Assembly: GCF_038396675.1 (NCBI RefSeq)
Contig: NC_088927.1
Span: 33,654,501 to 33,718,500 of the forward strand
Reading direction: 5' to 3'
Source: Hydra vulgaris
Lineage: Eukaryota; Cnidaria; Hydrozoa; Anthoathecata; Hydridae
Length of the DNA: 64,000 nt
Shown: one piece after another, positions 24,501 to 31,600 of the stretch
How positions within the stretch are numbered: position 1 is the stretch's first letter
Layout of the letters: each line of letters opens with the position of its first letter
Made by a program: the position numbers and the translations under genes
The notes under the pieces: model-generated
What the model saw: only the letters and a program-made list of their open reading frames with translations
What the model was told of the DNA's origin: nothing
Databases searched by the model: none

Positions 24501-27500
24501 GAATGACAAATTTAATTTCTCTATTAATGGATCACTTTTGAATTTTCTTTTTATGATATTTTATGATATATTATATTCTTGAGATCTAAGTATTTTTTTT
24601 ATCAAAACCTTGCTGCATTCAAATTTTCTCGAAAAATCTCTCTGCAACTGACATGGATTAGCCTTTATGGCAAAACCATGTCAGTTGAGGTTAACATATG
24701 TAAGAATATACGATGTAGTCTAAAAATTGGTTTTTCAATATGATGTACGATGTACATCATATTGAAAAACCAATTTTTAGACTTGATCAGTATTGTCGCA
24801 AATTATTTATTTTATTTGTGGTATTTTTCTTTTCCAAATGTCTAAAAAAAATAAATGAAACATATTTTTAAGATACTTAGCTGTTTAGTTTAGTTCATAG
24901 ATATTTAAAATACCAGTGGACACTCAAGTAATATGTAGACTTTGCTAAGTTTATATAGCAACTTCTAACTGTAAGATTTGTAGTATAAGTAAAATGAAAG
25001 ATGGTAGCACTTGGTGTATGCATAAACTTGTTATAACGCTCTGAAATGAACATACACAATTGAAGAGCATTTTTCTAAAAGACACTAAGTCCATTTTTTC
25101 AAAAATTTAGTTTTTTCAACAATCAAATTTTTTTATTGAAAAATGTACAAATCTAACTATGCTAGTATCAATAAAAAAGTTGTTCATTATTTACAATTAC
25201 AAAATTATTGATATTCAAAAAATCTTCGCTGGATAATTAGTTTTTTTTGCTTTTCTCAAAACAATAAAAATGTGACTTGGCACCTTTAGAAAAATGCTCT
25301 TCAATTGCCACCACTAGGTTTTTATGCAAAATTTGAAAATATAAATATTTATTCTTAAAGTTTTTTTAGATGATGATAACAATTTAAGGAAAGTTGCAAA
25401 CATCATTAGAAAAACAATAGCACTACCCGATTCCGAAACTAAAGGAGATTTAGATGAAAAGCAGGACAATGAAGATGACATCCCATTATCACAATTGTTC
25501 GGGAAAACAAATAAAGAAAAAAAAAAGGAGGAAAAAATGTCTCATGGGCGAGGAAATCATGAAACGAGGGATGAATTAAGAAGATAGGACAGAAAGAAAG
25601 GAGAATATGCTATGGTAAAGCATCCTGCAATTATAAGAGTTTATAACATGTCCATGGGAGGTGTAGATAAAACCAATTTTAATTAATTGCACATTTATAT
25701 TCCTCAGGTCCCGAAAATGTATATTTCGGGTGATATCCCATTACTTTAACTAAGTTGTTTGCAACGCTTGGTTAGAATATCAAACAGATAAAAATCGTGA
25801 AGGGATATAAAAGAAATCTGTAACTGATTTTTTAGAATTTACAGCAGGAATTACAAAAGGATTGGGATTTTCAGGATCCAGTGATTTGCTGAAAAGAAAA
25901 AGAGGCAGACCAAGTGGATCAAACTAACAAACTCCTTCGAAACGAAAAGTGCTTCATAAAATCCCAATAAGTGACATTAGGTTTGATAACATAGGTCACT
26001 GGCCTATCCATAACGAGGGACAAGAGTATCAATGTAAATTAGAATTTTGTGGAAGGCATTCCTTCCTAGAATATGAGAGAAGTAATGTACCTTATTCAAG
26101 TTTTTTTTGTTTTTAACAAAAAAAAATTTAGACAAGGTACATTACATTTCTTGCCTAAGTCAAGGAATTGTTTCAAAGTATTTCACACCAAATAAATATT
26201 AAAAAAAAAAAAAAAAAAAATTTATTTGTAAATTTTAACATTTAGACATGCTGGTGACATTTGCCACCACTTTCGAGATTTTACACTAAAAAAAAAACTA
26301 ATTGTTTAAAAAAATTCAGGGCTGGAAGGGTTAATACTTAACCAACATCAGATTTTTAAATATATGCTTTAGACTTAATTAACCCATGATTTTTCAGACT
26401 TAACTGATTACAGACTTTTTAATATAAGCTTTTATAACTTCTTATTTGATCCAAAAAACAAAATAAGAATACCACTTGAACAAAAAAAATGAATGACAAA
26501 TTACTTTAAATCGATTAAGTTACCTCTTCTTCATTAGTTTCGTGCATAGAAGAATCTCTAGATTCCTTCACCTCTGGAAGGAACAAACTTTCTGCAATTC
26601 TGTTTACATCCCATGATGGATTAGAACGACATAATTTTATTAATGAACTCAGAGTGGTTGTTGTATAAATACTTTTAAATTGATCAACAAATGGTAACAA
26701 AACTTTACTAAGTTCACTAAATATAAATGAAAATTTATCTTTTTAAATGATGATTATATTCATCATTTGAAAAATTATTCTCTTAAAAATCCTAATGAAC
26801 ACAGCATAAGACAGCATAATCAATTTATAATACATAAAAATACATATAAAAGTTGACAACGAAACTATTATAAAAACATCAAAAATTAAAAACCATGAAT
26901 AAGTATTGACGCATATATATTAGGATAGATAATTCCTACTTAGATGATGTAGGTGGGAAACAACAAAACATAATTATGACATGTATTTATATTTATTAGG
27001 ATAATTTACTTATATCTATGTAGATTGATTAAGTAGGAATTAACAAAACATAATTAAAGACCTTATAACTAGTAATTAAATTTGAATCATTTTTGCCTAA
27101 TTGCTATCACCATAACTGTAAAAGGTAAAAAAAAATTCTATTTTAACCTCTTTAAACTTTTTTCCAATACTATAATACAGGCAAAAAAAAAAAGGTTTTG
27201 AAGTATTCTATTAGATTAAAATATTTTATTTTTTTATAGTTCTTATTTTCATGTCTTTTTAAGTATGGTTGGGTCTTAGAAAGAAATTGAAAAAAAACTG
27301 AGGCTAGATTTGAAAAAAAAAAAGGGAAACCTTGTTTTTTCTTGTGCTAATTTGAAACCTAATAGGCATCATTAACATAAATAAAATCTTATTAAAGACT
27401 TACTTGAAATTGATTTCTGCATCTTGAGCAGATTCTGTCTGGTAGATTTTAAAACAATTTTTCAGTGAAAACTGATCAATCAGTATAACAACAAACGAGC

Positions 27501-27681
27501 TAGAAGGATTCAGACAGGAACCTTTCTCAAAACTTCCTTGACTAGCTTTGAATTCAAAAGGGCAAACATAAAGGCGTATTACATTTTCACATTTACTAGA
27601 AGAAATACTTTTTATAACGGTAAGCTCCTCATAAAAATCAAGATCATCTTCAACCACATTAACGCTTTTTCCCACTCCCAT
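10302..27681 (-). CDS. PLA2G6: calcium-independent phospholipase A2 (group VI, iPLA2-beta-like), 12-exon gene
   Basis: The encoded enzyme hydrolyses the sn-2 fatty acid of membrane phospholipids without calcium, in lipid remodelling and signalling. Exons on the + coordinate axis, 5' to 3': 27404-27681, 26524-26716, 23603-23759, 21709-21986, 21307-21492, 19071-19221, 14503-14751, 14113-14263, 11768-11898, 11266-11463, 10687-10808, 10302-10523. All introns are GT/AG and all phases close, giving 2316 nt and 771 residues (vertebrate forms about 750-806). Residues 1-155 are the N-terminal region, about 158-400 ankyrin repeats, and about 445-720 the patatin domain with LDGGGMRG (oxyanion/nucleotide loop, 451-457), GTSTG (nucleophile Ser486) and YLDGG (Asp617). 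Start: ATG at 27681 preceded by an in-frame TAA. The candidate 18-kb exon is left out because it would break the frame. Identity is sure; exact borders lack RNA support. Confidence 0.95.
10687..10808 (-). CDS. PLA2G6: PLA2G6 exon 11 (residues 658-698)
   Basis: Reads TGRYALQPLRPIDIYRPSS, then GFVDLMIDQ. It continues VSLGTGR across the splice. Acceptor TCGCAG, donor CAG|GTAATT. Confidence 0.93.
11266..11463 (-). CDS. PLA2G6: PLA2G6 exon 10 (residues 592-657), catalytic aspartate exon
   Basis: Reads DQLMWLATRSSCSAPSYF, then GRYLDGGLIANNPTLD and ends IRVIVSLG. The Asp of LDGG (617) is the second member of the Ser-Asp dyad. Acceptor CCATAG, donor TTTAG|GTATGG. Confidence 0.96.
11768..11898 (-). 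CDS. PLA2G6: PLA2G6 exon 9 (residues 548-591)
   Basis: Reads LIIPAVLADRRPAMLHFFRN then YDAPYDDHYRIRDARFP; FRNYDAP is conserved in the family. Acceptor TAACAG, donor CTG|GTAATA. Confidence 0.93.
12360..13010 (+). pseudogene. mariner-type transposase relic in a PLA2G6 intron
   Basis: Translating across many frames gives FEKDPKVWKM, HELNEKQMKNRKNTC, a NPFCIESLLTMKNEFIL block where the first catalytic aspartate region should be, then GKKLWFNLEPSTS and YYELLEPGET. The order matches a mariner transposase (VPHEL..KQ, WxxYDN, YYELL). The catalytic aspartate positions cannot be recovered and stops are frequent. Terminal repeats were not found. Confidence 0.7.
13243..13750. repeat. 34-bp minisatellite, about 14-15 copies
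   Basis: The unit ATTAGTGATTGTAGTGTTAT plus TACTTTTATAATAC repeats with period 34 (units begin at 13277, 13311 and so on). Variants are mainly GTAG/GCAG and TATAATAC/TGTAATAC. It lies in PLA2G6 intron 8. Confidence 0.96.
14113..14263 (-). CDS. PLA2G6: PLA2G6 exon 8 (residues 498-547)
   Basis: Reads KSLRYMQRAYLRLGRSC then RPYSTELIDSFLMSEFGEDK and MNEVEYPK, parallel to the segment after the serine motif in iPLA2-beta. Acceptor AAATAG, donor AAA|GTAAGT. Confidence 0.93.
14503..14751 (-). CDS. PLA2G6: PLA2G6 exon 7 (residues 415-497), patatin nucleophile exon
   Basis: Carries VLSLDGGGMRGLILTEILL and DLFDWISGTSTGSFLALS. GGGMRG is the glycine-rich oxyanion-hole/nucleotide motif and the Ser of GTSTG is the nucleophile. 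Acceptor GTTTTAG, donor ATG|GTTAG. Confidence 0.97.
15184..15346. repeat. 18-bp minisatellite, about 9 copies
   Basis: The unit TTAAATGTTAACAACATC repeats almost perfectly. The minus strand reads an open MLLTFK repeat because the period is a multiple of three; that is not evidence of a gene. Confidence 0.95.
15350..16855. other. PLA2G6 intron 6, AT-rich, no recognised element
   Basis: Runs of A and T and an approximately 20-bp triple repeat with TGACTGAGGTTTAAC (16520-16572). Nothing coding is supported. Confidence 0.5.
16856..16924. repeat. imperfect hairpin, about 30-bp arms
   Basis: TCTCATTTGTGGGGGTGAAG near 16857 pairs with the complement CTTCACCACCAAAAATGAGA at 16902-16921; the A- and T-runs between them also pair. 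It may be the core of a small inverted-repeat element. Confidence 0.75.
17495..17640. repeat. tandem repeat of a GTGGTTATGATATGTGATAT-like unit
   Basis: Several imperfect copies of TGGTTATGATATG separated by GATACTAGTG; period varies between about 14 and 31 bases. Confidence 0.85.
17731..17997. repeat. inverted-repeat (fold-back) element, about 267 bp
   Basis: Both ends carry AAGTTAGCCAATTTT pointing inward, and the interior is built from TTTAATTTG / CAAATTAAA motifs in opposite orientation on the two sides. It looks like a fold-back or MITE-like element. No clear target duplication is seen. Confidence 0.75.
18068..18256 (-). other. orphan open segment flanked by AG and GT, out of phase with PLA2G6
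   Basis: The minus strand is open from 18271 to about 17996, reading IGYPGQSSLGYPGQ (a 7-residue direct repeat), then DDYCFAYILTIVDENLDEHL and KNGDAFQMNSD. AG precedes position 18256 and GT follows 18068, giving a 189-base exon-like unit. Exon 6 joins exon 7 of PLA2G6 in phase without it. If included, its frame inside PLA2G6 hits a stop after about 20 codons. It could be a poison exon, a transposon fragment or chance. I do not recognise the protein. Confidence 0.35.
19071..19221 (-). CDS. PLA2G6: PLA2G6 exon 6 (residues 365-414), last ankyrin unit
   Basis: Reads QDDLDILRCLLFLGADVSIK then DNSGKTAMDYIDLNQKC. Acceptor TTATAG, donor TTG|GTAAGT. Ends one base into codon 415, matching exon 7's two-base start, so exon 6 joins exon 7 directly. 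Confidence 0.92.
19310..19402. repeat. short tandem repeat, about 30-bp unit with GAGTGGTGGAA
   Basis: Three imperfect copies of GAGTGGTGGAAAGGTTCTCA. Confidence 0.8.
20153..20220. repeat. (TA)n microsatellite, 34 units
   Basis: Uninterrupted TA dinucleotides inside a PLA2G6 intron. Confidence 0.98.
20474..20481. other. target-site duplication of the MITE (left copy)
   Basis: CTAGCAAC, exactly repeated at 20848-20855. Confidence 0.9.
20482..20847. mobile_element. hAT-type non-autonomous element (MITE), 366 bp
   Basis: Ends are CAGGAATGCGGAGTCC at the left and, inverted, CAGGGATGCGGAGTCC at the right; similarity continues through GGACTCCGG. The flanks are identical 8-mers CTAGCAAC (20474-20481 and 20848-20855), fitting the hAT preference nTnnnnAn. 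A second internal pair of GGAGTCC motifs stands at 20637-20686. No transposase is inside, so it would depend on an autonomous hAT elsewhere. Confidence 0.92.
21307..21492 (-). CDS. PLA2G6: PLA2G6 exon 5 (residues 303-364), ankyrin repeats
   Basis: Contains NNETPLHIMVLRKR, then IYNGADVNAQDQNGVTPLHH, two textbook ankyrin units. Exactly 62 codons, phase 0 on both sides; donor TTG|GTAGGT. Confidence 0.93.
21531..21577. repeat. (TAA)n microsatellite
   Basis: About 15 AAT/TAA triplets between PLA2G6 exons 4 and 5. Confidence 0.95.
21709..21986 (-). CDS. PLA2G6: PLA2G6 exon 4 (residues 210-302), ankyrin repeats
   Basis: Contains SPIHVAIRLSQESVLQFLL, GHAYPIHLTMKHESKGCLKL and GSALHWAKNTE; the last two strongly resemble the iPLA2-beta ankyrin region (YPIH..MK..KGC and LHWAKN). 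Acceptor is a T-rich tract ending AAG, donor GAG|GTTTTT. Confidence 0.93.
22087..22129. repeat. perfect hairpin, 19-bp arms, 5-base loop
   Basis: AATTTATTTTAAAAATGGC (22087-22105) is the exact reverse complement of 22111-22129 with TGGTG between. Confidence 0.9.
22380..22490. repeat. duplicated 50-60-bp block
   Basis: GCTAAA(A)CATGTTTAAAATGC plus ATTTTTTCACCTT appears twice at about 22399 and 22453, each preceded by a TGTGACA(A/G) segment. Confidence 0.8.
22490..23600. other. PLA2G6 intron 3, no recognised element
   Basis: AT-rich DNA with a small imperfect hairpin around GATGTTAAAGACT...AATCTTTAACATC (22748-22794). No coding similarity seen. Confidence 0.45.
23603..23759 (-). CDS. PLA2G6: PLA2G6 exon 3 (residues 158-209), first ankyrin segment
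   Basis: Reads QMHQQATIELILREEPKFAH then APLQYLTVHHPELV. Acceptor ATATAAG, donor ACAG|GTTTTT; ends one base into codon 210. Confidence 0.88.
24645..24687. repeat. perfect hairpin, 12-bp arms
   Basis: CAACTGACATGG and CCATGTCAGTTG enclose 19 bases; it lies 30 bases from the longer hairpin at 24718. Confidence 0.85.
24718..24782. repeat. perfect hairpin, 31-bp arms, 3-base loop
   Basis: 24718-24748 is the exact reverse complement of 24752-24782 with GAT as spacer; the outer arm starts GTCTAAAAATTGG. The arms show no mismatch, which points to a recent origin or an active process such as template switching. Its transcript would be a perfect double-stranded stem. A small-RNA role is possible but unproven. 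Confidence 0.93.
25057..25307. mobile_element. MITE-like inverted-repeat unit, 251 bp
   Basis: CAATTGAAGAGCATTTTTCT at the left is matched inverted at the right end (25285-25307); similarity extends loosely for another dozen bases (AGACACTAAGTCCA versus GGTGCCAAGTCA). It stands directly upstream of the piggyBac relic and may instead be that element's subterminal repeat. Confidence 0.6.
25366..26334 (+). mobile_element. piggyBac-type transposon relic
   Basis: Plus-strand fragments in order: DIPLSQLFGK near 25480, HPAIIRVYNMSMGGVDKTNF near 25625-25680 (the NxxMGGVDxxD catalytic block of piggyBac), RKRGRPSGSN near 25895, then IRFDNIGHWPIHNEGQEYQC near 25980-26035 and CGRHSF, the start of the C-terminal cysteine-rich region. 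The right end is GGGCTGGAAGGGTTAA at 26319-26334, so the element stops at the TTAA target typical of the family. A left TTAA end is not certain; TTAACCATTCAC at 24197 is one candidate. Many stops make it inactive. Confidence 0.82.
26331..26334. other. TTAA target at the piggyBac right end
   Basis: The terminal bases read inward are TTAACCCTTCCAGCCC, a piggyBac-like terminus. Confidence 0.65.
26524..26716 (-). CDS. PLA2G6: PLA2G6 exon 2 (residues 93-157)
   Basis: Reads ELSKVLLPFVDQFKSIYTTT and later NPSWDVNRIAESLFLPEV. Acceptor TATTTAG, donor GAG|GTAAC. It leads into the ankyrin repeats; the acidic end EETNEEE-like tail is low complexity. Confidence 0.88.
27404..27681 (-). CDS. PLA2G6: PLA2G6 exon 1 (residues 1-92)
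   Basis: Starts MGVGKSVNVVEDDLDFYEEL. The donor is AA|GTAAGT and the exon ends with two bases of codon 93, completed by the first base of exon 2. An in-frame TAA lies 24 bases upstream of the ATG, fixing the start. Confidence 0.85.
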
Positions 27682-28539
27682 TATCACAAAAACTATTTTT
27701 TATCGTAAACTTTGAATAAAACAAATTAAGGTTAAAATGTTGTTTAAGTATTACATAACATCAAATATTAAATTTCTTTATAATGTTTAAATTAAAAAAT
27801 TTAATTGTTTTATTAAATAAACAATAAAAAATAATAAACATAAAAAATTATTGTTATTAGTAAACTTTATAAAAATAAATATCAACAATTAACAATAAAA
27901 AAAACTTTAAAAAGTATAAAATAATAAAACGAAAAAAATTAAAATTAATTTTCATTTTTTAAGACTTCATCAGTCTCAATAAATAAAATCAATAAATAAA
28001 ATAAAAAGTACAGTATCAAAATTTAACACTTTCAAGTTAAATAATTGATATAAAGCTTTGGACAAATTAAAGTCTTTTTACTAATGCTTGATTATATAAA
28101 GATATCTAATTATACATGCATAATTAAGGCCTATACATGCATAAATCATTACACATTATGAAAAAAAGTATTTTTGAACAACAAATAGAATTATGGGAAA
28201 TTTTATATGTTGAACTTCGATAAGAATTCTTTTAAACAAGTAAGACTCATGGCCTAACACCTTTTATAAACCTGCCTTCAGCAGCTAAACCACTTATTAT
28301 GCGCTACCTTAGACTCTGTCCTTGTTTATGCAATAAACATAAAGAGAGTAGAAGAACTTGTTTGGATTTGGGATAGCAAGTTTGCTGAAAAAACATTTTC
28401 AAAAAACCAAAACAACTAAATCTTTTCTTTGCATATTATTGAAAGTTTTTCTATTTTTAGTTCATGTCTAATATCACCCAAGTGTATCAAGTGTACCAAA
28501 ATATACAAACTAATATTTAACGCATAAGTTATTTTATCA
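27682..28539. other. spacer between the RRS1 stop and the PLA2G6 start
   Basis: 858 bases, AT-rich, no open frame of interest. It must hold the RRS1 3' UTR and the PLA2G6 5' region. About 30 bases upstream of the PLA2G6 ATG the minus strand has TTTTATTCAAAG, an acceptor-like site that could receive a 5' UTR exon or, if this is Hydra, a spliced leader. Confidence 0.45.
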
Positions 28540-28657
28540 TCATCTTCTCTTTTTGCCTTTTCCAAGTGTTCTCGATTTCATCTTATCAAGAGTAGCTTGT
28601 TTACCTTTACGGAATCTTTTGTTCTTCACTTTTCCTGAAGATAACTTTGAAGAACTT
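28540..28657 (-). CDS. RRS1: RRS1 exon 14 (residues 297-335 and stop)
   Basis: Basic C-terminus: SSSKLSSGKVKNKRFRKGKQ, then LGKGKKRR and TGA. Acceptor TTATTCAG. The lysine/arginine-rich end suits nucleolar localisation and RNA contact. Confidence 0.88.
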
Positions 28658-31600
28658 CTGAATAAAAACAAAAATTAAATTTCTTATTTTATGTTATCCT
28701 AATAAAAAAGAAACAAGTTCCAAAAATGCCGTCAAGCTTTTTTAAATTCAGACGAAACTCAAAGATTTAGAGATAATAGGTAAATATTTAGTAGACAAAT
28801 AATACTTAAAAACAGAAAAAAAAAAATTAACAAAAACCAACTTACTCTTTATTTTCATAAACTTTTTTGTTTACAGCCTATAAACATATTTATAATTAAA
28901 ATATATAAAAAAATTTAGAAAACCAAAACTAAAAACAAACTAAAAAATACAAAAAAATATTTTTTGTGTTTCTTTCATTAAAATCTTATTTAAATTTCTT
29001 ACCTTAGTTAAATCAAGTTTTCCTGGCTTATTTATTTTTTTTAATATATCAAGAGCTCGTTGCTTTTCATTTATACCATTGCCAGATACAGATTCAAACT
29101 AAAAAATGTTTGTTAAAAAATGTAATAAAAAATAAATTTGCTAGAAAATTAAAAAAAAAAAATATTAAGCCATTTTTTAGGTGTTGCAAAAAAAAAAAAG
29201 GAAGTATGTATATATTCATAAATATGTCTTAATGACTTCAGTTTGTATAAATGCATACCTTGCGCTTTTGCCCAGTCTTTTTGTTTTCTTTTTCATGGGG
29301 CTAAAAGACATAATAATTTTTATACATTACCTTTAAGTCCTTAAGTTAAAACATGTGTATAGTATAGTTTAGTGAAAGCTAGCTTTACGAAGCTTTATAC
29401 TTAACCTTCCTCAAAAATTTTAATTACGGTTTTGAGTGACAGTTTCAGTACATAGACTAATGTCACCATGATTGGTTGAAATTTGGATCATTTTAAATTA
29501 AGATTTCTCAAAAACCACTCATTCAATTAAATAATTTTTTTTCTTCAAAAAATGCTCACATAAGAAATTTTTTGTGCATGAGTGTAGTTTTGTTAACATC
29601 TATTTAGTTTTTGCAATGTTGCGTAAAAAGTCTGAAAATCGAAAAATATTTAGAAATTTTACATAGAAAATCCATTAAGCTCATATCGGATAATTTCAAA
29701 AGTATGTAAGGTTCCAAAATCAACTGTTGGAATTGTAATAGAACTTTAAAAGGAAAGAAACTTTAAACAGGGAAGCAGTGGAAAATCAAAATTTTTTGGC
29801 AAAAAGAAGAAATCAATAGTTGACTTGATTGATCAAAATCCAACTCAGTCACAACAAGATTTAGCTACAAACTTAAAATGTGGTATATCTTTCATACAAA
29901 CTTAAAATGTGGTATATCTTTCATACAAACTTAAAATGTGGTATATCTTTCATACAAACTTAAAATGTGGTATATCTTTCATACAAACTTAAAATGTGGT
30001 CTTTCATACAAAGAGTATTGAAAAATTAAAATAAAATTCAACAAACTATAAAATTGCTTTAACTAGTGACAAAAAAAAAATTTGCACATTTTAGAAAGCG
30101 ATAAAATTTACTGTAAAAAAGTTCACTCAATGTTTCTCGGGAACCAATACTATTATCATTCAAAACTTTATAAAGAGCCTAACAGATTTAAGTACATTTA
30201 AGTTAAAAAATTTGCTTTGCAAATTTCTTGTTTGGCTGAGTGCTTAGATTTTTGGCTTTAAAATTCTCCTTTCATAACAAATCAAACTTTGAAAATAGAT
30301 CTATACATGACTGAATGAATGTAAAAATGACCCCACCCTCTAATTAAAAAACATAAACAACCAATTTTATTTTGGCCAGATCTGCCATTGATCCAATATT
30401 CTAAAAAATAATGGATTGGTATAAGAAAAAAGAGTCAATTTCAAAGGATTCTTTCGAAACTTAATTGAGTTTGGAAACATTATCTTATTCAACAGCATAG
30501 AATTGTTTTAAATTGATAAATGGAGAAAAAGAGATTCTATTTTCTAATAATCGAGGTAAGCACCATTGCCATTCGGTATTTGAAAATAATTTAAATTTAA
30601 AAGAGCATATTTAGAATTTCATCATTAACAAAAATGATGATTTACATCAAATAACGTTATATAATAACGTTAAATAATAACTAAATGATGTAAAAGTGGA
30701 ACCAGGAAAGAAAAAATCTTACTGTTTTTTTTTTTACATTTTAATGGCTTCATGCTTTCTTTGTAAAAATTGAACCAGAAGGGAAAAAATCTCACTGTTT
30801 TTTATTTAATTTCAATATATATAGTGGAATCTATAAAATAATTCAAAATTTACTCTTTAGTTAGATTTTTTTGGTCAAGTAACAAAGCTTGTCCATTTAT
30901 TAATGGACATGAAAGAGGATTGAAGACAGCAACTTCTGGATACGTTTGGAGCATTTCTAACATTCAAACTCAGTAGAATGTTGAGTGATTTTATAGTGTA
31001 TCAGCCAAAATTAACAACCTTTTCTTTAAATAAAAGTGAATGGAAAAAAGCTGTAAGTGAGAAACTGCAACTAATACAAAACCACACATACAAAAGCATT
31101 AGAAGATGTAAGTATGTTTGGTAAATCACCTGGTACAGCTTGTCCGGTAAAGTAACTAAAATGGATTAAGGAAGTTGTCAAAAAGACAGTTAACTGTTTT
31201 TATGGCAATGGTTGTTATGCAAGGAATTGAAAGTTATTGATTTAATCTGTTATTGATTGATCTAAAGGCAATACTTGTTATGCAAGGAATTGAAAGTTAT
31301 GGATTTAATCTGTTATTGATTGATCTAAAGGCAATACTTGTTACACAAGGAATTGAAAGTTATTGATTTAATGTTATCGATTGATCTAAAGGCAATACTT
31401 GTTATGCAAAGAATTGAAAGTTATTGATTTACACATGAAAACCTCAGAACATTTTTATTGCTTACTTTAGAATAAAAGCATTATCTCATTTAGCTTTTAT
31501 AAAAAGATCAAAGTTAGATAAGTTAGTTAAAGAGCACAATAAAAAATACAATATAGACATAAAAATAATCCTAAGTTTCATTGTGAGCTTAGCCCTAAAG

